Below, piece after piece: positions 46,496 to 58,039 of a DNA stretch of 64,000 bases (position 1 is the first letter of the stretch; every line of letters begins with the position of its first letter). Location of the stretch: positions 37,156,652-37,220,651 of the forward strand of contig NC_133536.1 of assembly GCF_048544455.1 (NCBI RefSeq), given 5' to 3'. Both the position numbers and the translations under genes were made by a program. Under the pieces are notes generated by a model. It saw only the letters and a program-made list of their open reading frames with translations, did not search any database and was not told where the DNA came from. The DNA comes from Silene latifolia (taxonomy: Eukaryota; Streptophyta; Magnoliopsida; Caryophyllales; Caryophyllaceae).

Positions 46496-48245
46496 ATAAT
46501 TAGCGCATATTTAGCCCCCGAATTAGCCTTGTTCCCATGCTTTTTAGTGCATATTTGGGTCATTTCTTATCTTTAGTTCTTTGTTTTGCATATTCTTTGA
46601 GATTTTGATCCCTTGGTAGGAAAGGAGTAAGAATCTTGCATTTTCATGGCAAAACGAGACTAAATTGATCGAATTCAATGACCAAGCATCAAGGAGAGAC
46701 AAGTTTAGAAGGCCTTTGTACATATTATAGTAGAAGAGCAATGTTAAGAAAGGATCCTTGAGTCCCCAAGGAAATCCCCAAGGAATTTATGAAGAAAAGG
46801 GAAGAAAAGAAGAAGATGTGTTGCTGAGTGACAATCCGAGCGGATTGTCACCAATCCGTCCGTCCCGCAGCTGCACAATCCGTGCGGCTTTGCTCTAATC
46901 CGCTCGGATTCCACCTCCACAATCCGACCGGATTCCCTTGAATCCGCTCGGACTCCAACGCCAGATTCCGCCCGTCCCGACCTTATTCCGCCGGATTCCA
47001 AAGACAAAGACGATTTCCTCTTCTCCAAGCTACAAAGAAAGAATCCCTTCTCTCGAAAAATACCGGGTCCTCCTTGCTCAATCTAAAAAGTGTAATTACT
47101 AGTTTAGCCCTTAGTTAACCCTAATGCATCCTCCCTAATTTCCACTATAAATACCCCATTAGTCTAATTAGAGGAGCATGTTCTTCTTATCAATAATTAG
47201 AGTAGTTAATATCAATCAAATCTCTCTTTAGTTTTGTAATCAACAATTAATCAAGTTCTAATACAAGTTTTAATTCCTTAATCTCTCTTTTGTTCATCCT
47301 TTATTTTGGGTAATTGAAGATTATTTGGGTTATTATTGGGAGATTGACAACCTCTCAATCAAGCATTCAAGTACTTCTTTTATCTTTGCTTTATTATTGG
47401 AATCATTAGTAGGTATAATTCTCTTAATCCCTTTTTAATTATTGTTAATTACTTTCATTTATTCATCATGTTTCATATTGTTGGTATGATTGACAACCTT
47501 GCTAGCATGATCAACAGGATAATGAGTGAGTAGTCTCTTAGCTAGGGTTAAATGGGTGATTAGGGGAAACCAACATGGGGAATGATTCATGCTTAAATTA
47601 ATATGCTTTCATGTTTTATTTGCTTGCTTGTTTTGATCTCAACTCATGCACATGTTATGTTTGATGAAATGCTAAGCCTATGAATCCTTGCATTTACCAC
47701 CATCACCTATCTTTTCAATGAGACTTGTAAGACATAACCCAACTCGAGTCTCATTAGACCATGCATGTTGTTGAGCAGAGAAGATTAAGTCGACTTGTAG
47801 GTGTTGTACAATCTAATCGATTCGGCTCCGGGACCCAAACTTTCCTAGGATTGTAAGATATAACCCAACTCAATCCATCACAACAATAATTGCTTGCTTA
47901 TAATTTGAGAACATGTTTGTATGATCATGTCCCATGATTCCCCTATGATCCCATGACACCCTAGTGCTTTTAATCAATTGTTTACACCGCTTTAATTCAT
48001 CTTGTGTGTTTATTTTCATTGCTATTTTAGTTTAGTGACCTTCTACATCAACCCAATTTGTGACACCCCTAAGACACCACTAGTTTCAATATAAATCTCA
48101 TTTCAATACCCGTCCCTTGGGATCCGACCTTTACTTGCCTCTTTACTAATTGTAGAGTTGTTTGTGAAGTTATAAATTGTGTTTTGATTCGACCGTGACC
48201 CAACGACCACATCTTAATTTGTGAACACAAAACGGACTCGCATAA
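46496..48245 (+). repeat. Athila-like 5' LTR (1,750 bp)
   Basis: It starts TGATGTGACCATAATTAGC and ends CGCATAA, against CGCATCA in the 3' copy. AATCCG/CGGATT palindromes cluster at 46832-47000. Confidence 0.92.
46832..47000. repeat. AATCCG/CGGATT palindrome cluster, 5' LTR
   Basis: It includes the perfect-arm palindrome CAATCCGAGCGGATTG (46832-46847) and several relatives such as AATCCGCTCGGATT and AATCCGACCGGATT. The same cluster is at about 60449-60615 in the 3' LTR. Confidence 0.85.
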
Positions 48246-48249
48246 AAAA

Positions 48250-48267
48250 TGGCGCCGCTGCCGGGGA
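48250..48267 (+). other. Primer-binding site of the Athila-like element
   Basis: TGGCGCCGCTGCCGGGGA lies four bases after the LTR. It is one base different from the tRNA-Asp complement known for Athila. Confidence 0.85.
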
Positions 48268-48386
48268 CGGTGTTTGTTTGATTTAGATTTCTTTTTTATT
48301 GTTATTAGTTGTGTCTTTCTTCGCCTTGGGGAAGTAAAACTCCTCAAGGTTTGTTCTAATTGTTTTCGAGTTGTTTGATATTTTGC

Positions 48387-50666
48387 ATGTCTAGAAGGTT
48401 ACAAGGTGTCTTGTTACCTTTTGACCGTGAAATCGAAAGAACCTTGACGAACAATAGGAGACTTGTTAGGAGGAATTTAAGAGGTATTAGTGAATTTGTT
48501 CAACCCACTAGTGAGTTCGTCAATCCTTTCGCAATAGAAGGAGAAGAGAACCCATTACACAATACCCCACAAAATCCACCTACAATGCCTAAATTCTCGT
48601 CACACTCCGTACCCACCGAGGAGAATCTACCAAATGGTACTCCTACACCGCAACATCTAACCGAAAATTTTATTGCCAAGTCCGCCTTCATCCAATTAGT
48701 TGAGAGGAGCCAATTTGGGGGGATGCCTAGTGAAGACCCTCATTCTCATATGGAAACCTTTTGCGACTATTGTGATGCAATCTCTCAAACGGGCGTGACT
48801 CAAGACCAAATTAGATGGGTTTTATTTCATTTTTCTCTAATCGGCACCGCGAAGCAATGGTTGAAGGGCCTTGATAAGGCCACCCTCGGAATAGATTCTT
48901 GGAAGAAGTTGGCTCTAGCTTTCTACAAAAAATTCTACCCACCGGAAAAGACTAACATGCTAAGAGCTCAAATTACGGGTTTTAAGCAAAGGGATGAAGA
49001 ATCTTTGTATGAAGCTTGGGAGCGGTTCAAGGGAATTTGTCGCTCATGTCCTCACCATGGACTTAGCGAATGGTTTTTGGTACAACAATTTTGGAATGGT
49101 TTATATGAAGATTCTAGGAACATTCTCAATATGGGATCAAATGGAATGTTCACCGAAGTTGATGACAATCAAACATGGAACAAGATTGAGGAAATGGCGG
49201 TCCATAACTCACAATATAGTAGTCCTCACAAGGCTACTAGAAGAGGAAAGCATGAAGTGGACTCCGTTACTCAATTGGGTGCTCAACTTAGTGCTCACAT
49301 TGACACAATCAACTTGAAGTTTGAACAAGCTATGGCTATACTTGAGGAAAACTCAAAATCATCAAAGCATCATGTTAATGCCATGACGGCATCCTCATCA
49401 ATCCCAAGTGGGATATGTGAGAATTGTGGAACTTTGGGACATGACCAAGGTGAATGTAGGGGAACAAATGAACAAGTGAATGCTTTCCAAACATACAAGA
49501 GTGGTACCCCTTATTCCAACTTTTACAATGAAAAAACCAAATTCCATCCAAATCTTTCATACAAAAGCCAAAATGTTCAAAACCCTCAAACAACATACAC
49601 TCCACCACCCATGAGAAACCAAAATCAAAGACCCTTTTACAATCAAAACCAAGGTTACCAAAATCAAAATCCATACAATCACCAAAATGACCAAGGTTTT
49701 GATGTCCAAAAAGCGGTCCTCCAAATGCAAAAGAATCAACAAGAATTTTTCACTCAAATGCAAAAAGATAGCCAAGCAAAGGAAACCACCATAAACAACA
49801 TTCTAGCTCATACCAAGATGTTGGAAACACAATTGACTCAACTAGCATCTTCAAGCTCACAAAGACAAAAGGGGCAATTACCACCTCAAAGTAATCCCCC
49901 TAGACATGAAATGGTTAGTGCCATTCACTTGAGAAGTGGTACAAGGTATGAAGCACCGAAGAAGCAAGTTGAGGATGAAGTTGTGGAAGCTAGTGAAAAG
50001 GAAGAAATTGTGCAAAGCTCCAAAGATGGAGAATCATCAAAAGAAGAAAGTTCAAAGAAAAATGAAGACAAGGTTAAGGAGAAGGAGCCCATTGTGATTA
50101 GACTTCCTTTTCCAAGTCGTCAAGCCAGGCCCAAATTTGATGATCAACTTGGAAAGTTCATGGAAATTGTGAAGAATTTGGAAGTCTCAATTCCTTTCAC
50201 GGAATTAATCAATCACGTGCCGGCCTATGCGAAATACATGAAAGATATCCTCACAAAGAAGAAGTCGATCCGGAAGCTTGAGAATATCACCTTCACTAAG
50301 GTGAGTAGTGCAATACTTCAAGGGAGTTCACCTCCAAAGTTGAAGGATCCGGGAAGCTTCTCAATACCGTGTACCATTGGCGACACGACGATCAACAAAG
50401 CCTTATGTGATCTAGGGGCTAGTGTGAGTGTCATGCCGTACTCGGTGAGTAAAAGGTTGGGGATGGGAGAACTTAAATGCACCAACATCACACTCCAAAT
50501 GGCCGATAGATCGACGAAGACACCATTAGGGATATGGGAAGATGTCCCCGTGCGAATTGGGAAGTTTTTCATCCCGGTGGACTTTGTCATTGTTGATATG
50601 GAGGAAGATTCCAACATTCCAATCATTCTAGGAAGACCTTTCCTACACACACATGCGGTGCGGTGA
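48387..50666 (+). pseudogene. gag-pro: Athila-like gag and aspartic protease
   Basis: The first true ATG is at 48387 (MSRRLQGVLLPFDREIE). The gag core runs through DQIRWVLFHFSLIGTAKQWL and FYKKFYPPEKTNMLRAQI to WNGLYEDSRNIL (about 48800-49120). A CENCGTLGHDQGEC knuckle-like block lies near 49417. A stretch rich in Asn and Gln follows (about 49500-49700), then a basic/acidic linker. Protease has ALCDLGASVSVMPY (about 50402) and IPIILGRPFLH (about 50620). The active triplet reads D-L-G, as in other Athila proteases. The frame is lost at about 50655, where reading passes to the 50663-51184 frame. Gag could still package RNA for other elements if expressed. Confidence 0.85.
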
Positions 50667-51184
50667 TTGATGTGAAATATGGTGAGCTCATTCTAGAAGT
50701 GGGAGATGAAAGCATAACTTTTAATCTTGACAAGACTATGAGAGCTCCTCGTTTGCATGAACCATGTTTCATGATTGATCATTATAGCCGAAAGGATGAA
50801 AGGAAGAAATCGGAACTCCAATGGAAGAAGAAAATTGAAGATGCTCCATTCAAAGAGCAAGTGAATTGTGACAAGGAGAGCTTGCAAAGCTCATCAAAAT
50901 CAATCAAGGAAGAAGAGGATGGCCTCATTGGCCAAGAGAAGAAATTGGGAGAGTTGTCTCCATCTAAGCAAGAGATTTTCAATGATCAACTTAATGAAGT
51001 TTGTGGTCTTTGGGACAACGAATTTGAAGGGATTTTTAATCCCTACATTGGTAATGCCATCGATCAAGACCGACAACAAGGGCCAAGGTCTATTGAAGAC
51101 CTCTACCATGATAATGAACAAGCTTTCGATTACTTTTTCAAGGTGTTGAGCAACATCAACAACACCTTGAACATGCCCCCTTGA
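50663..51184 (+). pseudogene. Remainder of Athila-like protease frame and C-terminal extension
   Basis: It continues from the protease in another frame (IDVKYGELILEVGDESITFNLD is the usual continuation of Athila proteases). It goes on with a charged Lys/Glu-rich stretch and a tail ending NTLNMPP, closed by TGA. Instead of passing into reverse transcriptase, the protein stops here. This is the point where the element lacks pol. Confidence 0.75.
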
Positions 51185-52183
51185 CATCTCATCATGAATG
51201 AGAGTTTGGTGGAGTCCTCCCTAAACCACCACTTGTAAATATTTCTAACTCCCTAACTTACATTTCAAATTCTTGTATTGCATTTTTTTGTCATCTTTGG
51301 ATTTTTATTTACTTTGATCAAGATAATTGTCATGTTTGAGAGAAGTGAGGGAGGGACTAACAATTTCAATTGATGTGTAGTGCTTTTAGCTTAGTGTGGG
51401 GATGACAATTGCCTAGGCTATCCATGCCTAGTAGTGCCCCCACAATGACGAACACAAGACTTGAAGAAAGAATAGAAGAATGGTAAGGGAAATGCATTGT
51501 GCACGGATGGAATCAATCCGAGTACACGGGGAAGAATCCGAGCGGATTCCACGAAATCCGCCCGTCTTCGATAAATCCGAGCGTCTTTGAAAAGACGCCC
51601 GTCTGAATCGAGCTGAATTTTGAAAATTTCTTGACTGTGACTGAATCCGGGCGTCCTGAGCAGCAATCCGCCCGTCTTGAAGAATCCGCCCGTCTTGAAA
51701 GAAAGACGTCCGTCTTTGCAGCTGAGGAAAACAAGAAAAATCTCCTGGACTGAAATCCATCCGTCTTCAGCCGAATCCGCCCGTCTTTAGGCGAGTTTTG
51801 TAAAACCAGAAAGAGCAGAATCCGCACGGATTGGGCAGAATCCGCACGGATTGCCCCTGCAGATTCGAAAATTTCGGTCTTTTTTAAAACCCCTCCCACC
51901 TTCATTCATTCATTCATTCATAAACACTACCCACAACATCAAAACCCTCATCCTCTTCATCACAAAAACAAAAACCCTCAACAACATTCACCAAAAACAA
52001 ATCAAATCATCCTTCCAACAACAAATCAATCACTCCTTCTTCAATAAAAATCAAAACCAAGCACAAAATCTTCAACCTTTGAGTCGATTTTTGATTTCAT
52101 AAAGGCAAAGCCTTTCACCTTTAAATCGATTTGGGTATACTACAAATTGAAGATTTTTCATTCTTTTCTTGGTTAAATCATCA
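51185..52183 (+). other. Untranslated region between the two Athila-like ORFs
   Basis: It contains a TTAGTGTGGGGATG motif (51392) that recurs near 58458, a dense cluster of AATCCG/CGGATT and CCGTCTT words (51503-51856), and a (CATT)n stretch at about 51901-51922. Apparent minus-strand frames over the cluster are repeat artefacts. Confidence 0.7.
51503..51856. repeat. Internal AATCCG/CGGATT palindrome cluster
   Basis: Examples are GAATCCGAGCGGATTC (51534-51549) and two AATCCGCACGGATT copies near 51820-51855. They are mixed with AATCCGCCCGTCTT half-sites. Same motif family as in the LTRs. Confidence 0.85.
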
Positions 52184-53330
52184 ATGGCAAGGACTAAGGG
52201 AGCAACAAAGGCGGCAAAGGCACCAAAGGCTAAGGCACTCTCACAAAGGCAAAAGGCTCTTCAAACAAAGAAAGCATTGGCTATGGTGGTAGCAACACCA
52301 AACTTGGAAGTGCAACAACAACAACAACCTTCTATGGGAGCAACAACACCTTCTACTCCGGAAATCGATCAACTTTTGGATTATCCGGAGGTAACTTTTA
52401 TTTCCGAAACCCATAGAAATACCTTTGCCAAGTTTGCTATGAAGTCATTACAATCCACCAAATTTATATGTGAAGATACCTTAGAAAAATTGGGTGTTCT
52501 TGAGCAAACTAGAGCCTTTTTCAATGCCATGGGGTTGAAGAAATTGTTTGAAACAAAGGAATTGACATACCCCTCCCTTATCTTGAAATTTTTGAGTTCT
52601 TTGAAAGTCACCAAAGTTGAGAATAGGGAGAATCTCGAGTTTCGTCTAGCTAATGTTAGTAGACGCATTACCTTTAGGGAATTGAGTGAAATTTTGGGTC
52701 TTAGTGATGAACCGCGTTATTTTAAGAATTATGGAAAGTATGACCCCGAACCTCTTTGGGAGGCAATTTCCGGGAGGAAATTTGAGGACTTTCATGCAAG
52801 TCGTGCTCTTTTGGTCCACCATCCGGGCATAAGAGTATGGCACAAGGTCGTGGGAAACACCATAATTGCAAGGAAAGATACCAACCATTTCACCAAACTT
52901 GATTTTATTCTCCTTGAATCGGCTTTGAACATTGGAAGAGTACACACCAAGCCTTACAATTCTTTGAGGCTCTTGGTAGATAGATGGCTCAACATTGATT
53001 GTGGGAAGAAGGGCACTACCGTTATTGTCAATGGCGGCCTAGTCACTATCCTAGCTAAGCACTTTGATCCTAACTTCAATAAGGATAACAAGTACAAAGC
53101 AAAGGAGGGTGGTCATCTTGTTGATTTGTATACTATGATACACAAGTTCAAGTGGGTTGCCCATAACCCCCTTGACACTAAGTATGGATGGCTCACTAGT
53201 GAAGCTAGATCGTTCACCTTGCCTTCAAAGATTTGTCGTCTAAGCGTCCACCGGACCAATTATCTACTTCCCCTTTCTAAAGAGGCCGAGTATATTATTC
53301 AACAACAAAAGGGTGATCTTGAAACCTTTA
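52184..53330 (+). pseudogene. Athila second ORF (Athila ORF-1 family / env-position), N-terminal part
   Basis: The first ATG of the frame is at 52184 ([17 protein letters not shown]), a basic Ala/Lys-rich start. It is followed by the globular part found in Athila proteins ([62 protein letters not shown]). The role of this protein is not known; it occupies the position of an envelope gene. No clear signal peptide or membrane segment is visible here. The frame runs without a stop into inserted Tekay polymerase at about 53330. Its own C-terminal part resumes at 57585. As sequenced the two together form one 1,170-codon chimeric frame. Confidence 0.75.
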
Positions 53331-55693
53331 GTGAGTTCTTAGACAAGTGTGTTGTGGTCTTCATTGACGATATCCTCATCTTTTCCAAGTCCGAAGAAGA
53401 GCATGCCGATCACCTCCGTATCATTTTGGGAATCCTCCGTCGTCAAAAGTGGTTTGCCAAATTCTCCAAATGTGAATTTTGGTTGTCTAAGGTGTCTTTC
53501 CTAGGCCATGTGATATCTAAGGATGGTGTCATGGTAGACCCTTCGAAGATTGAAGCCGTGATCGAGTGGAAGAGTCCAACCGATGTTGGTGAAATCCGTA
53601 GTCTCTTGGGTTTGGCGGGTTACTACCGTCGCTTTGTGAAAGATTTTTCCAAGCTTGCTAGACCGATGACTCAACTTTTGAAGAAAGAGACCAAGTTTGT
53701 GTGGACCGAAGCTTGTGAAGATGCATTCCAAGAGTTGAAGAAGAGGTTGACTACCGCTCCCGTGTTGACCTTGCCCGAGGATGGCGTTGACTTTGATGTG
53801 TTTTGTGATGCTTCTAAGATGGGTTTGGGTTGTGTTCTCATGCAAAATAGAAGAGTTGTTGCCTATGCTTCGCGACAATTGAGAGTTCATGAGGTGAACT
53901 ATCCCACTCATGATTTGGAATTAGCCGCCATTGTTCATGCCTTGAAGATGTGGAGACACTACCTCATTGGAGTCCATTGCCGTATCTACACCGATCATAA
54001 GAGTTTGAAGTATATCTTCACCCAAAAGGATTTGAATATGAGACAACGACGATGGTTGGAATTGGTGAATGATTACGACGTAGAATTGTTGTATCATGAA
54101 GGTAAGGCAAATGTGGTTGCCGATGCCCTTAGTAGGAAGTCTACTCATCCCTTGAGTGCTATCCGTGTGCTCCCCGATGACCTTTGTGCCGAGTTTCGTA
54201 AGTTAGGTTTGCAACTTGTGGAGAGTGGTTTTGATTATCTTGGTGCTATAGTTGCCGAGCCCGTTCTTCACCGTGAGATTCTAGATAGCCTTGTGGACGA
54301 TGCTACCTTTAAAAGTTTTCAAGCCAAGCTTCTTGAAGGGAAGGCAAAGGATTGTGATATTGATGCTAGAGGTTACCTTCGTTACCGAGGACGCATGTAC
54401 GTACCCGATGCCGTTGATTTGAGGAAGAGAGTTCTAGATGAAGCTCATCTATCCCCTTATTCGATTCACCCCGGAGGAGACAAGATGTATAAAGATTTGA
54501 AGCTTCAGTTTTGGTGGCCTAACATGAAGAGTGACATTGTGTCCTATGTTGGAAGATGTCTTACTTGTCAACAAGTGAAGATTGAGCATAAGAGACCCGG
54601 TGGTTTGCTACAACCGTTGGATGTTCCTTTATGGAAGTGGGAGTCCATTTCCATGGATTTTGTGATGGCCTTGCCCAAGACCGTTGGTGGAAAAGATGCC
54701 GTATGGGTGGTGGTGGATAGGTTAACCAAGTGTGCTAGGTTCATTCCTATCAAAGAGACTTGGAGTTTAGACCGTCTTGCTAGTGCTTATGTTGAAGAGA
54801 TCGTTCGTTACCATGGTGTTCCTAAGGAGATAGTTTCGGATCGTGACCCGAGGTTTTGTTCAAGATTTTGGAAAGCTTTGCAAGATGCTATGGGTAGTAA
54901 GTTGTTGATGAGTACCGCTTTTCATGCCGCTACCGATGGACAATCCGAGAGGAAGATTCAAACTTTAGAAGACTTGTTGCGTGCTTGTGCCCTTGATTTT
55001 CATTCTAGTTGGGAGAAGAGCTTACCTTTGGTGGAATTTTCTTACAACAATAGTTATCACGCTTCTATCAAGATGGCCCCGTATGAAGCCCTTTATGGAA
55101 GGAAATGCCGTAGTCCGATTTGTTGGGACCAAGCGAGTGATGTTCGTGACCTAGGACCCGACAAGTTAGCCGAGACGATTGATCAAGTGAAGCTCATCCG
55201 TGAAAGAATGAAAGCCGCCCAAGATCGACAGAAATCTTATGCCGATGTTCGCCGTCGACCCTTGGAGTTTGAAGTTGGAGATAAGGTGTTCTTGAAAGTG
55301 TCCCCGATGAAAGGAGTAAAGAGATTTGGAGTCAAAGGGAAGTTGAGTCCGAAGTTCATTGGACCGTATGATGTGATAAAAAGGATTGGTGCCGTGGCTT
55401 ATAAGTTGGATTTGCCCCCGAGTTTGGGTAAAGTTCATGACGTCTTTCATGTTTCTCAACTTAGGAAATACATTAGCGACCCTAGTCATGTGTTGCAAAA
55501 TGAGATTCCCGAGCTTGAGCCTAGTCTTTCTTTCGAGGAGAGACCGATTCGTATCTTGGATAAGAAGGAGAAGAAGCTAAGGAGCAAAGTGGTGCCCTTG
55601 GTGAAGGTTTTGTGGAAGTATGGTGATGTAGAAGAAGAGACTTGGGAGCCGGAAGCTTCCATGCGTGTCAAGTACCCTAGTTTGTTTTCTTAA
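53330..55693 (+). pseudogene. pol: Tekay-like pol: RT (from YVDD region), RNase H, integrase
   Basis: The open frame reads [22 protein letters not shown] (RT active site F-I-D-D), [19 protein letters not shown] (thumb), then RNase H with [37 protein letters not shown] and [11 protein letters not shown]. Integrase follows with [48 protein letters not shown] and [19 protein letters not shown], so all three acidic residues are present. The C-terminal part [24 protein letters not shown] and the ending [19 protein letters not shown] are those of chromoviruses. The polymerase fingers are missing, so no active RT can result, although the integrase portion is uninterrupted over more than 400 residues. 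Confidence 0.88.
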
Positions 55694-55750
55694 GGTAATA
55701 CCTTTTCGTTTCAAGTTTCGAGGGCGAAACTTTTTAAAAGGTGGGATGAT

Positions 55751-57584
55751 TGTAACACCCCGCACTTTCCTTATATTTTTAAATAAACTTTTAAGCGATT
55801 TTTATTAAATAATTATTATTTAAAGCTTATTTTCATAAAATATCGTAACGGTAATAATAGTGTAGATTTTTAATAATATTATTCTCCGTCTCGAGTTGTA
55901 GTAGACTTGGGACGAAAATTCTAGTGGATACCGACTCATTTTGAGTTATTGGGCTTAACTTGACTCATGGGCCTTTTTCCCCTCTTTTCTCTACACAAAA
56001 CCTCAACTAAACCCTCACAACTTCATCTCCCTCACTTGTAATTTCTGAAATTTCCCAACAACCACCCCACCATTGTTGAACCTTCCCTTACTAACCCTAA
56101 AACCACCATATCTCACTCAATTCTTCACCAATCTCGTTCCTTTTCGCGCCATTCTCTTCCTTTTCTCATTTCCTTTCTTTCTAAGTAAGAAAGTTGTCAT
56201 CTTTCTCTCTATTTCGAAATTATCATCTTTCAAGGATGTGAATTCTTGACTTAATATCTTTATTTTTGTGTTTAGGGGAGAACTTGGACAACCCGGAGGA
56301 GGATAGCTACATCATTGACGAGTCTTTAGAAGATTGAAGTGCAAAAAGGTAACGGTGATGGGTTACTCGACTTTTATGTTAAAATTGTGTGGTTTTATGT
56401 AGTTATAATCTCATATGAATGTTAAATGTTGTATCTTTCATGATTGGTGCTAATTTGGATGTTAAATATCATGCTTGTTAGAAACTCTCACATGTTTGGA
56501 TGAAAATCCCATGCTACATCTCTTGAATTCGAAATTACCCATTCACATGCTCAAATATGTTGTTTTTCCGAGTTAGAATCATGCTAGGATACGTAAACAA
56601 TTGATAGGAAACGATTTTTGTTGGTTTCAAATGGTTTGGAAGTGTTTTTGCATTGAACCCGTGCGTTAGTAGTCCCACCGTGGTGGACCGCCCGGTCAGT
56701 CTCACCGACCGGCCGGGAGATTCTGTAAGTTTTAGACACATTTTCGTAAGCCCGTAGTCCCAGGTGGTCGACCGGCGGCGGTCCGCACAACCAACCTACT
56801 GGGGAGTACACCGATGATTTTTGGTATTTTTGAAAGATGGCTGTATTCCCAGCCGGTGGACCGGCGGCCGGTCTACTGACCGGCTGGGAGTTTCCTGTAA
56901 GTTTTTGTGAGAATTGAAGTTTGCATGTATTCCCAGCCGGTGGCCCGGCGGCCGGTCACCAACCGGCTGGGAGATCACTGTATAGTTTATTAAATTTCAA
57001 CATGTATTATCTTTGTCCCACCGGTGGCCCAATGCGGCGTCACACCACCGGGGGCCCCCTGTTTGCTCCATTTCACTTGTGACTTCTAATAATGATTGAT
57101 TTATGCATAACTACTCTTATTGCATTTTGTATACTAATCATGATTCTCTTGTTACCGTAAGTATTTATTCTTATGCTTGTTCGTTTAATTAAATTCCTAA
57201 TTACTTGTATTTTGACATTTTGTGGCTGGGAGAACCCTGAGTTACTCCCCACTGACTGTGGCTTTCATATTTATTATGAATGACAGGTTGGTGATGAAGC
57301 TTAAGTGGGGAAGACCGTGTGAGCTAGCGAGTTCTTACCTTGGACCTTATTTAGCTATCACTTTAATAAACTCACCTACTTTTAGACTCATGTTCATTCG
57401 TGGGATATCTTTTCCCCAATAAATAGACTTGTGTTGTAAACTTAACTTTAACTATCTAAACTTATCTATCGTGTTGGTGATACCTCGCGTTGGACTTCAC
57501 TAGAAGCCTTAAAAGTTTTAAAAATATCGTGTTTCCGCCACGATTTACTAGTTATATTTAGTTGCCTCAACGAGGGGTGTCACA
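55751..57584 (+). repeat. Tekay-like 3' LTR (1,834 bp)
   Basis: It starts TGTAACACCCCGCAC and ends GGGTGTCACA, with complementary ends. It contains a tandem array of palindromic units at 56673-57060. Confidence 0.85.
56673..57060. repeat. Five tandem ~85-bp units with nested CCGG palindromes
   Basis: Unit starts (TCCC) lie at 56673, 56758, 56847, 56931 and 57016, spaced 84-89 bases. Each unit carries a CCCAGCCGGTGG..GACCGGCTGGG-type inverted repeat, best preserved in units 3 and 4. Confidence 0.85.
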
Positions 57585-58039
57585 CCTCTTCCATTGTCAT
57601 ACCACCTTACCCCTTTGAGTATGAAGAGTTCAAGCCGGAAGGAGTTGAAGCTAGAAAAGATTATGTGACTCTTCTCATGCAAGCAATACACAAGCAAGCC
57701 TTTGAAGATCGGAAAAATGCTTACTTGGCTCAATATCCACCCCTCCTACACTTAGCTAGGCAAGGACTACTTGATCCATCTTGTCCTTTGCCTAGTTGGG
57801 CGGATAGAGAAGTCCTATTTCCGGGTGCATCTAGGGTTGTTTTGGGTGACAATGAGGTTGTTGGTAATGATGAAGAAGTTGATGATAACATTGATGAAGA
57901 AGCAAGTGAAGAAGAAAAGGATGGTGAAGATGATGATGAGCAAGATGAGGAAGAAAGTGAAGAAGCAAATGACAAGGGAAGTGGCAATGTGGCCACTTCT
58001 AATGAGGAAAGTGATGGTGATAGCATGATGGAAGATTAG
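57585..58039 (+). pseudogene. Athila second ORF, C-terminal part
   Basis: It resumes after the Tekay LTR with SSIVIPPYPFEYEEFKPEGVEARKDY. It goes on through a helical stretch and a very acidic tail with Asp/Glu runs (about 57850-58030), ending MMED with a TAG at 58037-58039. Direct continuation of the 52184 protein is supported by the absence of duplicated Athila sequence at the junction. The acidic end is typical of this Athila-like group as far as I recall; the function is unknown. Confidence 0.65.

Larger units (their letters stand above)
53330..57584 (+). mobile_element. 5'-truncated chromovirus/Tekay-like gypsy fragment inside the Athila ORF
   Basis: The fragment starts abruptly in the RT active-site region, continues to the end of integrase (55693), and ends with a full LTR (55751-57584) preceded by the purine tract AAAAGGTGGGATGAT. 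There is no 5' LTR, gag or protease, so it did not enter by ordinary integration of full-length cDNA. Athila sequence resumes directly at 57585. The left junction is placed by protein similarity, within about ten bases. Confidence 0.8.

Noticed and set aside
46832-47000. CRISPR-like or satellite array
   Set aside because: The repeats are short, irregularly spaced palindromes within a plant LTR. No spacer-repeat regularity and no associated genes.
52169-55693. A single long functional host gene or one coherent polyprotein
   Set aside because: The N-terminal third is Athila second-ORF sequence and the rest is Tekay pol starting in the middle of RT. The first ATG is at 52184.
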